DNA from: Sphingobacterium sp. | Lineage (GTDB): Bacteria; Bacteroidota; Bacteroidia; Sphingobacteriales; Sphingobacteriaceae | Length of the DNA stretch: 7,524 nt | Reading direction: 5' to 3' | Assembly: GCA_030146225.1 (NCBI GenBank) | Contig: JASLCA010000060.1 | Coordinates: forward strand, 1 to 7,524 | In this document: piece after piece, positions 1-5,643 of the stretch | How positions within the stretch are numbered: the first letter of the stretch is position 1 | How the letters are laid out: every line of letters begins with the position of its first letter | Notes under the pieces: model-generated | The model's input: only the letters and a program-made list of their open reading frames with translations | Database searches by the model: none | Told to the model about the DNA's origin: nothing | Program-made: the position numbers and the translations under genes

Positions 1-950
1 ACACGCTCTATCCCCATACCAAAGGCAAAGCCTGAGTATTTCTTGCTATCGATTCCACAGTTGTCCAAAACATTCGGGTCCACCATTCCACAGCCCAAGA
101 TCTCAACCCATCCTGATTGCTTACACAATTGACAGCCTTTACCTTTACAGATTGTACAAGAGATATCCATCTCTGCTGAAGGCTCGGTAAACGGAAAATA
201 GGAAGGTCTAAAACGCACCTGTGTGCCTTCTCCGTAAAGCTCCTGTACAAAGTGATACAAGGTTTGCTTTAAGTCCGCAAATGATACTTCTTCATCCACA
301 TACAGCCCTTCCACTTGGTGAAAGAAACAGTGTGCACGTGCAGAAATAGCTTCATTACGGTATACACGACCCGGCATTAAAGCACGGAAAGGAGGTTTAC
401 CCATCTCCATTAAGCGCACCTGCACCGATGAAGTATGCGTCCGCAAAGCGATATCATTGCCAGCTTTCTTTTCTACGAAAAACGTATCCTGCATATCTCT
501 AGCAGGGTGTTCAGGTGGAAAGTTAAGCGCGGAAAAGTTATGCCAATCATCCTCAATCTCGGGACCTTCGGAAACGATAAAGCCTAGTTTCTTAAAAATT
601 TCAACAATTTCTTTGCGCACCAAAGACAAGGGATGTCTAGAGCCTAATTGAAAACCTTCACCTGGAAGGGTTAAATCACCTTCTTCACGCTTGTGTGAAT
701 TATTTGCGGAGGCTTCAAACTCAGCTTGAAGAGCTGTGAATTTTTGTTCAGCAAGCTGCTTAAATTCGTTTAGCACAAGGCCTAAAACACGCTTCTCATC
801 TACAGAAACCGTCTTAAACTCTTCAAACAATGCTTTAACTATACCTTTGGATACCAGAAATCTTAATCGAAATGCTTCAACATCGGCTACCGAAGCGGCG
901 TTGAATTGATTGATTTCATCTGTGTACTGCTTAATTTTATCTTGCAACAT
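1..950 (-). CDS. pheS: Phenylalanine--tRNA ligase alpha subunit, 3' end cut by the window edge
   Basis: Catalytic subunit of the cytoplasmic alpha2-beta2 phenylalanyl-tRNA synthetase, which charges tRNA-Phe with phenylalanine using ATP. I translated 316 complete codons from the ATG at 950-948; no stop is reached, and the usual length near 340 residues means roughly 25-30 are missing. Residues 1-85 form the helical, probably coiled-coil tRNA-binding arm. The class II catalytic core follows: HPARDMQDTFF (148-158), RTHTSSVQVR (170-179), motif 2 with GRVYRNEA and FFHQVEGLYVDE (194-220), the phenylalanine-pocket segment PFTEPSAEMD (253-262), and motif 3 GFAFGMGIER (307-316) at the edge. Four cysteines at 265, 268, 273 and 276 make a CxxC-x4-CxxC knuckle just before GWVEILGCGMVDPNV; I recall such a knuckle in Bacteroidota relatives, but Zn binding is inferred. 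The gene lies downstream of ssb on the same strand with its own promoter-like element. The partner pheT is not in the window. Confidence 0.97.
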   Translation of the reverse strand, partial: MLQDKIKQYTDEINQFNAASVADVEAFRLRFLVSKGIVKALFEEFKTVSVDEKRVLGLVLNEFKQLAEQKFTALQAEFEASANNSHKREEGDLTLPGEGFQLGSRHPLSLVRKEIVEIFKKLGFIVSEGPEIEDDWHNFSALNFPPEHPARDMQDTFFVEKKAGNDIALRTHTSSVQVRLMEMGKPPFRALMPGRVYRNEAISARAHCFFHQVEGLYVDEEVSFADLKQTLYHFVQELYGEGTQVRFRPSYFPFTEPSAEMDISCTICKGKGCQLCKQSGWVEILGCGMVDPNVLDNCGIDSKKYSGFAFGMGIER

Positions 951-956
951 AATCAA

Positions 957-990
957 CAAAGATAATGCAAATTTATGAGCCAATAAAATT
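957..990 (-). promoter_or_regulatory. Bacteroidota-type promoter for pheS
   Basis: On the minus strand a perfect TAnnTTTG -7 element, TATCTTTG, occupies 964-957. The -33 element is imperfect: a TTG at 983-981 (16-base spacer) lies in a T-rich stretch, TTTTATTGG, that also offers a better-spaced but poorer match. Only six bases separate the -7 element from the pheS start codon, so transcription would begin at or next to the ATG. The element lies in the 89-base gap between ssb and pheS. No convincing terminator hairpin is visible in that gap, so some read-through from mutY-ssb is also possible. Confidence 0.6.
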
Positions 991-1039
991 GTAAAAGCGA
1001 TTAGACGCAAAGAAAGGTATCCTTGTTTTTTAGCCTATA

Positions 1040-1498
1040 TTAAAATGGCAGCCCATCCGTATCGTTATTGTTTTCCAGAAAGTCAACTTCTTGTTCTTTT
1101 TCTGCTGGTTCAGCATTGTTCTCGGTACTACTCTCTGTATTATTTGGTTTAGGCTGATGCCCGAAGTCGGAAGGCCGACCTAATAATTTAAAACTTTCGC
1201 CCACGATCTCTGTAACGAATCGCCGTATCCCCTCTCTATCCTCGTAGTTACGGGTACGCAATCGCCCTTCAATATAGACTAGCTTTCCTTTTTTAAGGTA
1301 TTTTACAGCCACCTCTCCAAGGTTGCGCCACATCACAATATTATGCCACTCTGTATGTTGCATACGCACCCCATCTTTTGTGTAGATTTCGGATGTTGCT
1401 AAAGGGAAACTAGCTACGGTAATATTACCGTCTAAATAACGCACTTCAGGATCCTTGCCTAAATGCCCGACCAAGATTACTTTGTTTACACTCGCCAT
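1040..1498 (-). CDS. ssb: Single-stranded DNA-binding protein
   Basis: Coats single-stranded DNA during replication, repair and recombination and recruits partner proteins through its C-terminal tip. The 152-residue protein has the usual bacterial SSB layout. An OB-fold spans about residues 1-107, with NKVILVGHLGKDPEVR (5-20), TEWHNIVMWRNLGEVA (49-64), YLKKGKLVYIEGRL (67-80) and FVTEIVGESFKLLGR (94-108). A disordered linker rich in N, E, S and P follows (109-140). The acidic tail ends in DTDGLPF, matching the conserved D-x-(I/L)-P-F tip that docks SSB partners. The start is the ATG nine bases after the mutY stop; the spacer ATTATAATT has no Shine-Dalgarno, which is normal for the phylum. The close spacing implies transcription with mutY. 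In many gliding Bacteroidota, gldE and gldD follow mutY-ssb; here pheS follows instead. Confidence 0.97.
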   Translation of the reverse strand: MASVNKVILVGHLGKDPEVRYLDGNITVASFPLATSEIYTKDGVRMQHTEWHNIVMWRNLGEVAVKYLKKGKLVYIEGRLRTRNYEDREGIRRFVTEIVGESFKLLGRPSDFGHQPKPNNTESSTENNAEPAEKEQEVDFLENNNDTDGLPF

Positions 1499-1507
1499 AA
1501 TTATAAT

Positions 1508-2569
1508 TTATAGGTTAATCAGTTCTTTATTTTTCTCCAGAAAGGAAAAGATAAGTTTATGTTTAGCTAATTTATCTATTTTTTCTAAGAAAATATAATC
1601 CCATTCCATTTTTTTATGCCTCAAACTCTGCACATTAGCTAAAAAATAGAAGCGCGCGTAGATGTTTTGATGACTCAAAACCTGCTTCACTAGCCCGCCA
1701 ATGGGCTCCAAGCATGCATCAGGACTAAAAAAAGACCTAAACAACTCATGGTCAAATAATTGTGTTAAATTTAAATCAGATTCTGATTCAATCATTGGAA
1801 ATTCGAAAAGATTGGTCCAAACATCGCCCGCCCCCCTTTGGGTCATCAAGATCTTATCTCCTTCCATCACGATAAAATAATGGAAATAACGATTTCGACT
1901 AGCCTTGGCCTTATTCTTTACAGGTAATAGGCTGACTAGATCTTGCTTATAGGCTACACATTCGAGGCGAAAGATACAGGTCTCACAAAGTGGGCCTTTG
2001 GGCTTACAATGGGTAGCACCAAAATCCATTATAGCCTGATTATAGGTCCCAGGCTGCTTCTTATCCAATAATTCATCTGCTAACTGTGCGAATATCTTCT
2101 TCCCAGCAGTACCATTAATCGGCTCATCTATGCCAAAGTAACGTGCCAGCACCCGAAATACATTCCCATCCAAAACAGCCTTAGCCTCATTGCTCGAAAA
2201 GGAGGAAATAGCTGCCGCCGTATAATCTCCGACACCAGAAAGGGAGACTAGCTGTTTATAAGCAGTTGGAAAGTCGCCGGCAAAGTCATTTAGGACTGTA
2301 TTAGCTGCCTTATGCATATTTCTTGCACGCGAATAATAGCCGAGCCCTTGCCATAAACGAAGGATCTCCTCTTCATCTGCCTGGGCAAACTTTGTTACAT
2401 TGGGATAATGGGCTAGAAATCTATTGAAATAGGGCAGCCCCTGCTCGACCCGAGTCTGCTGCAAGATAACTTCGGAAAGCCATATAATATAGGGGTTTTG
2501 AGTGTTACGCCAAGGTAAATCCCTACCATTGGCTTGGTACCACTTTATCAATTTTGATGCGAAAGACAT
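1508..2569 (-). CDS. mutY: A/G-specific adenine DNA glycosylase
   Basis: Base-excision repair enzyme that removes adenine mispaired with 8-oxoguanine and so limits G:C to T:A transversions. From the ATG at 2569 the protein has 353 residues. The HhH-GPD glycosylase domain comes first: SEVILQQTRV (32-41) holds E33, the expected catalytic glutamate, and the helix-hairpin-helix is LSGVGDYTAAA (110-120). D134 in VLDGNVFRVL is the expected catalytic aspartate. The [4Fe-4S] loop is complete at C188, C195, C198 and C204 (C-x6-C-x2-C-x5-C). The C-terminal NUDIX-like domain (about 226-345) reads the 8-oxoG strand and includes VLSHQNIYARF (297-307). I chose ATG 2569, giving MSF...RDLPWR as in relatives; a TTG two codons upstream (2575) is possible but less likely. 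First gene of the mutY-ssb unit, divergent from the M23 gene. A G6CG3 run lies within codons 245-248. Confidence 0.96.
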   Translation of the reverse strand: MSFASKLIKWYQANGRDLPWRNTQNPYIIWLSEVILQQTRVEQGLPYFNRFLAHYPNVTKFAQADEEEILRLWQGLGYYSRARNMHKAANTVLNDFAGDFPTAYKQLVSLSGVGDYTAAAISSFSSNEAKAVLDGNVFRVLARYFGIDEPINGTAGKKIFAQLADELLDKKQPGTYNQAIMDFGATHCKPKGPLCETCIFRLECVAYKQDLVSLLPVKNKAKASRNRYFHYFIVMEGDKILMTQRGAGDVWTNLFEFPMIESESDLNLTQLFDHELFRSFFSPDACLEPIGGLVKQVLSHQNIYARFYFLANVQSLRHKKMEWDYIFLEKIDKLAKHKLIFSFLEKNKELINL

Positions 2570-2587
2570 GCCCAAAGTTGCTCATTT

Positions 2588-2612
2588 TTTTAGGATAAAA
2601 GACAGCCTAAAA
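2588..2612. repeat. Small inverted repeat in the divergent intergenic region
   Basis: TTTTAGG (2588-2594) and CCTAAAA (2606-2612) form a perfect 7-bp inverted repeat around an 11-base spacer. It lies 18 bp upstream of the mutY start and about 90 bp upstream of the M23 gene. The arms are AT-rich, so chance is a real possibility. If functional, it could be a regulator site or a weak stem in a mutY leader. The 134-bp region that contains it has no other clear element besides the M23 promoter. Confidence 0.3.
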
Positions 2613-2633
2613 TATGTTAAAAAAGGTAAAATA

Positions 2634-2665
2634 TTGAACCCAAAGCTTTTAAAAAACTACCTTTG
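2634..2665 (+). promoter_or_regulatory. Bacteroidota-type promoter for the M23 peptidase gene
   Basis: A perfect TAnnTTTG -7 element, TACCTTTG (2658-2665), is preceded by a TTG -33 core (2634-2636) with a 21-base spacer, inside the range known for the Bacteroidota primary sigma factor. Transcription would start near 2670-2673, leaving a leader of about 30 bases before the ATG at 2704. This is the best promoter match in the window. A short palindrome, AAAGCTTT (2642-2649), sits between the two elements. Confidence 0.7.
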
Positions 2666-2703
2666 CTCACCGTACACTGAAATACGCATTTACTATTGAC
2701 GCT

Positions 2704-3558
2704 ATGCTAAAGAAAAAAACTGCTGTATTGATCATTGAACAAGACGGCGCATCTACTAAGAGTATACAAATACCGAGCCTACTTTTGACACATTGGAAAA
2801 AAGTACTTTTTTCAGTCTTAGGCCTAGTAGCTGTTATCATTTTTTCCACTGTATATATCGTACGTCATCAGACGTCTGAGGAGTATACGCAGACATATGG
2901 AAAAAAAATCAATGAGCTAAAACAGTTAAATAAACAATTAGAAATCGAGGAGTTAAACAGTCAGATGACGGCTGATGATATGAAAAAATCACTAAACTCA
3001 CTCGACAGTACCCTACAACGAATCAACAAAAAGATGCGTAGTCGGGGACTACAAGAAATAAGCTTTAAAAACATGGGTGGACCTGTCGAAAAAGATGGCG
3101 AAAACCTTATGGAACTATCGCTTTTCTATGAAAAGCAATTAAAAAGCTTGGCAAAGAAACTAGAAGGCATGCCCTTGGGCTTGCCCCATGAAGGGCCCAT
3201 CAGCTCCCCATTTGGTTATCGCCGAAATCCTTTTTCCCACTCCGGTGTGGAGATGCACTCAGGTGTAGACCTTAAAGGCAATACAGGGGATGCCATTAAA
3301 GCTACCGCTAATGGACAAGTTACATTTGCAGGCTATCAAGGAGATTATGGCTATGTCGTAAAAGTAAGACATAGCAATGGCTACGAAACCCGCTATGCAC
3401 ATCTCGTGCGTACACGTGTGAAAGAAGGACAGCAGATAGAAGCCGGTGAAATTGTCGGATTAATGGGCAGTACCGGACGCAGCACTGGCCCGCATTTACA
3501 TTACGAGGTTTTGCACCATGATCGCAAACTTAATCCAGAAAAGTTTTTTAGACTTTAA
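2704..3558 (+). CDS. Membrane-anchored M23/LytM-family peptidoglycan endopeptidase
   Basis: Predicted zinc endopeptidase that cuts peptide cross-links of peptidoglycan on the periplasmic side of the inner membrane. The 284-residue protein has a short basic cytoplasmic N-terminus with a strand-like segment (1-30), one transmembrane helix (about 34-53), and a charged coiled-coil stalk (about 57-155, for example INELKQLNKQLEIEELNSQM). The C-terminal M23 domain spans about 160-284. All active-site residues are visible: H185 and D189 in HSGVDL, H233 in YAHL, and H264 and H266 in GPHLHYEV. By analogy with LytM, H185, D189 and H266 bind zinc while H233 and H264 assist catalysis, so it should be an active enzyme rather than a LytM-type activator such as EnvC. 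The layout resembles Lmd-type peptidases encoded beside bactofilins, but no bactofilin gene follows. Transcribed alone from its own promoter and ended by a strong hairpin. Its exact cell-wall role is unknown. Confidence 0.9.
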   Translation: MLKKKTAVLIIEQDGASTKSIQIPSLLLTHWKKVLFSVLGLVAVIIFSTVYIVRHQTSEEYTQTYGKKINELKQLNKQLEIEELNSQMTADDMKKSLNSLDSTLQRINKKMRSRGLQEISFKNMGGPVEKDGENLMELSLFYEKQLKSLAKKLEGMPLGLPHEGPISSPFGYRRNPFSHSGVEMHSGVDLKGNTGDAIKATANGQVTFAGYQGDYGYVVKVRHSNGYETRYAHLVRTRVKEGQQIEAGEIVGLMGSTGRSTGPHLHYEVLHHDRKLNPEKFFRL

Positions 3559-3565
3559 AAAATTC

Positions 3566-3600
3566 AAAAAAGCTGCCTATAAAGTATAGGCAGCTTTTTT
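3566..3600 (+). terminator. Strong intrinsic terminator after the M23 gene
   Basis: Perfect inverted repeat with 16-base arms, AAAAAAGCTGCCTATA (3566-3581) and TATAGGCAGCTTTTTT (3585-3600), around the loop AAG. The GC-containing stem GCTGCC/GGCAGC is followed by a run of six T, the classic Rho-independent form. It begins 7 bases after the M23 stop codon (3556-3558). The A-run on the left arm makes it able to act in both directions, although no minus-strand gene points at it from the right within the window. Confidence 0.95.
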
Positions 3601-3624
3601 ATTCCTAGGCCTCTACAAATTTCT

Positions 3625-3632
3625 TACCTTTA
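3625..3632 (+). promoter_or_regulatory. Possible -7 element for the 3680 gene
   Basis: TACCTTTA matches TAnnTTTG in all but the last base and sits 47 bases before the ATG at 3680. No TTG lies at the right distance upstream; only the T-run of the terminator is there. Since the terminator should isolate this gene from the M23 gene, a promoter is expected between 3601 and 3679, and this is the best candidate seen. Confidence 0.35.
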
Positions 3633-3679
3633 CCTGCATTAGCGAAATCCTGGTCCTTGACCATTTATCCTATTGCTAT

Positions 3680-5083
3680 ATGCGCCACCTATCTTTTATA
3701 CTACTAAGCTTGATGTTAGCGACAAAAAGCTATGCACAAGAAAAGCTTTTTAAAATTCAATATACCCTAGATCTTTCCGAAGCCATACTCAGCGATCCAG
3801 AAAGACAGAGCAAAGTCCCCTATAGTACACAGATGGCCGCTCTCGCTGAAGCTTATAGTGATAAGCAAGCGCCACATTATGAGGCTTGGGTCAGCCCCCA
3901 ACAATTCCGAATACAAAGCCACTTAATGGGCAAAAACATAACCCTTACAAATAAAAGCACAGGAACATCCTTTGATCTCAACCCCACACTTGAACGCTTC
4001 AGTCCATCCGATGAACTGTCCCAGGCATATAGCGTGCAACTAATTTCAGACAGCACGAAGTTTATTCAGGGCTACCCCTGTAAGCTTGCCGAAGTTCGTC
4101 TTGAGCCGCTGACTGATAGTGCAGAACCTCCTATTAAAGTATGGTACAGCGAAGCAATCCCTGCTGTATATTGGAGCGATTACCCTTACTTACGAGCGCT
4201 TTCAGGAGCAGCCCTTGCCATACAGACCGACATAGGCCTTAAGACAATCCAAATACAAGTCATAGCTATGGATAAAAGCCTATTTGAAATACCAACTGAT
4301 TATAGCCAAGAGCAGTACGAGCTCCAGAGCGAGCCTGAGCTTCCCAAGGATCTAGGTCATGGTTTAAACAGCTATCAAGATGCCCAAAGCCAGTTATTTG
4401 GACTAAGCGACAGCAAGCAAAGCCCCTTGACCGAACCCATTTACACAAGCATCCAAGCATTTGTCGGGGAATATGCCATCGTCAACAATGCAGCGGGATT
4501 ATCCGGCCTTATCAATGTCCAGGGCCTAGAAGTTATGCCTTGCCAATGGTTTTCACTAGCGCTAGACAAAACTGTTCCCCTAGTATTTTTCAGGGAAGAG
4601 GACGGCATGGGCATTATGGATATGCAGCAAAAGATTCTTATGCCAGCGAAGTATGAATTTATTTCGCCCTTTAAACATGGGCTATCCGTTTTTAGCCTAG
4701 GCAACCAAGATGGCTTAATCAATGCGCAAGGGGAAGTTGTGCTACCCGCAACGCATAGTCAGATTATTGACTACAGTCCACAAGAAGCGATTATTGTCGA
4801 AAACAATACCTTCTATACAATTGCCCTTTCCACTGGCATACGTGCAAATCAAGGCTTTGACTACCTCGCCTTATCCAATATACCTGGATTATTTTTAGCC
4901 CATAAAAATGGCCTTTATGGCTATGTGGATGCTACAGGTCACACTATAATTCCTTTTAAATTTGTGTATGCATCCGCATTTCAAGATGGCGTTGCAACCG
5001 TATTGGAAAAGGAGTCAGATTTAGAATCCCGCTATATCAATTCCAAAGGACGCTACGTAAAAGCCCCTAAGGCCTTGCAATAA
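3680..5083 (+). CDS. Secreted protein with a GLPGLI-like N-terminal domain and C-terminal WG repeats
   Basis: Function unknown; 467 residues. Residues 1-19 are a Sec signal peptide (hydrophobic core, cleavage expected after SYA, then QEK), with no lipobox cysteine, so the mature protein is periplasmic or exported. Residues about 20-208 follow the pattern of the Bacteroidota GLPGLI family: AWVSPQQFRI, FIQGYPCKLAEV (128-139), IKVWYSEAIPAVYW (152-165), a degenerate signature region LSGAALAIQTDIGLKTIQ (174-191), and the closing SLFEIPTDY (200-208). After a linker (209-252), residues about 254-459 hold five or six WG-type beta repeats with units such as DGLINAQGEVVLPA (344-357) and NGLYGYVDATGHTIIPFKF (410-428). 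WG repeats are usually taken to be protein-binding beta structures. There is no T9SS sorting domain at the C-terminus. The next gene begins 42 bases later (15 if its GTG start is used). No enzymatic motif is seen. The GLPGLI assignment rests on sequence pattern alone and is moderately sure; the WG repeats are surer. Confidence 0.8.
   Translation: MRHLSFILLSLMLATKSYAQEKLFKIQYTLDLSEAILSDPERQSKVPYSTQMAALAEAYSDKQAPHYEAWVSPQQFRIQSHLMGKNITLTNKSTGTSFDLNPTLERFSPSDELSQAYSVQLISDSTKFIQGYPCKLAEVRLEPLTDSAEPPIKVWYSEAIPAVYWSDYPYLRALSGAALAIQTDIGLKTIQIQVIAMDKSLFEIPTDYSQEQYELQSEPELPKDLGHGLNSYQDAQSQLFGLSDSKQSPLTEPIYTSIQAFVGEYAIVNNAAGLSGLINVQGLEVMPCQWFSLALDKTVPLVFFREEDGMGIMDMQQKILMPAKYEFISPFKHGLSVFSLGNQDGLINAQGEVVLPATHSQIIDYSPQEAIIVENNTFYTIALSTGIRANQGFDYLALSNIPGLFLAHKNGLYGYVDATGHTIIPFKFVYASAFQDGVATVLEKESDLESRYINSKGRYVKAPKALQ
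4439..5056 (+). repeat. WG-repeat array within the 3680-5083 gene
   Basis: Protein-level tandem repeats of about 35 residues covering codons 254-459. Approximate units are 254-290, 291-325, 326-361, 362-396 (poorly conserved), 397-429 and 430-459. Each pairs an 'F-x-x-G-x-A/S-V' half with a 'G-(L/Y/I)-(I/V)-(N/D)-x-x-G-x-x-(V/I)-(L/I)-P' half. The classical W-G pair is replaced by D-G, S-G, M-G or Y-G. The DNA itself is not repetitive, so the units diverged long ago. Confidence 0.65.
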
Positions 5084-5125
5084 AAAGGTAATTAAATCGT
5101 GATATTATACAGAAAGAGCAGCTTT

Positions 5126-5593
5126 ATGCGTACTCTTTCTTATTTTTGGGCTATGGCTGAATCTACATACCATATTGCTACCCTCCATCGTGGTCGGTAT
5201 ATGATCTATCTTTTAGTGGGCGTATGCTTGGTGACCGCAATTGTGGCCAGAATTCCCATCCAAGAGATGGTAAAGATTATTATTATCCTACTCAGCCTCC
5301 CCGTCCTGCTTTTGCTAAGCACAAAGCTAAGCAAGAACACATCCGACTGGACCATTAAGGACAAGGAAGTTCATATTCTCTTTGCCAACAAACGGACTGA
5401 ATCTTTCCATATTGAAGACGTCAAATACCTGCGTAATGTCCCCCGCTCAGGAGGCAACCTACTGATGCTCTTCTTTAAACAAGGGAATGCGACTAAGCGC
5501 TTCTGGCGAAATAAACTTTTCCAAAGTGACGATGACTTAAACAGTCTGATCCACGCCCTAAAACAAGAAGGCGTAGAGTACTACTACATGTAG
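5126..5593 (+). CDS. Small membrane protein with two helices and a possible PH-like cytoplasmic domain
   Basis: I do not recognise a named family. From the ATG at 5126 the protein has 155 residues. There is a short N-terminal segment, two transmembrane helices (about 25-41, YMIYLLVGVCLVTAIVA, and about 48-66, rich in I and L), then a soluble domain (about 70-155). That domain alternates short strands (WTIKDKEVHILF, TESFHIEDVKYL, NLLMLFFKQG) and ends in a helix (DDLNSLIHALKQEGV). This order, seven-odd strands then a C-terminal helix, resembles bacterial PH-like domains in small two-helix membrane proteins; that is inference. A GTG start at 5099 in the same frame would add nine residues and leave 15 bases after the upstream stop. 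I prefer the ATG because AAAGAG lies 8 bases before it and GTG starts are uncommon here. No promoter is visible between 5084 and 5125, so it is probably co-transcribed with the WG-repeat gene. Confidence 0.75.
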   Translation: MRTLSYFWAMAESTYHIATLHRGRYMIYLLVGVCLVTAIVARIPIQEMVKIIIILLSLPVLLLLSTKLSKNTSDWTIKDKEVHILFANKRTESFHIEDVKYLRNVPRSGGNLLMLFFKQGNATKRFWRNKLFQSDDDLNSLIHALKQEGVEYYYM

Positions 5594-5618
5594 CATGCCG
5601 CAGGAAATTCAAGAAACT

Positions 5619-5643
5619 CAATACCCTAACTAACAATACCCTA
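5619..5643 (+). repeat. 10-bp direct repeat touching the M1 peptidase start codon
   Basis: CAATACCCTA occurs at 5619-5628 and again at 5634-5643, 15 bases apart start to start, with the second copy ending on the A of the ATG. The 49-base gap that contains it has no TAnnTTTG element and no Shine-Dalgarno. It could be an operator, part of the translation start region, or chance. Confidence 0.4.

Noticed and set aside
8..250. 80-codon minus-strand open frame at the left edge
   Set aside because: It lies in another frame within pheS, whose conserved motifs occupy this stretch.
1011..1030. AAGG-ATA-CCTT (minus strand) between ssb and pheS as a terminator
   Set aside because: The stem is only four base pairs and no T-run follows it directly.
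2573..2580. CAACTTTG on the minus strand as the mutY promoter
   Set aside because: It matches TAnnTTTG except the first base, but only three bases lie between it and the ATG, so transcription would begin inside the coding region; no -33 partner is seen.
2621..2628. TACCTTTT on the minus strand as an alternative mutY -7 element
   Set aside because: One mismatch, and the nearest TTTG upstream (2644-2641) leaves a spacer of only 12 bases, too short. I could not assign a mutY promoter.
2502..2699. 65-codon plus-strand open frame spanning the mutY start and the divergent intergenic region
   Set aside because: Its first part is antisense to the conserved MutY N-terminus, the rest runs over the M23 promoter, and the translation resembles nothing known.
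4441..4722. 93-codon minus-strand open frame opposite the WG-repeat gene
   Set aside because: Antisense shadow of a clearly coding plus-strand gene; no recognisable motif or start signal.
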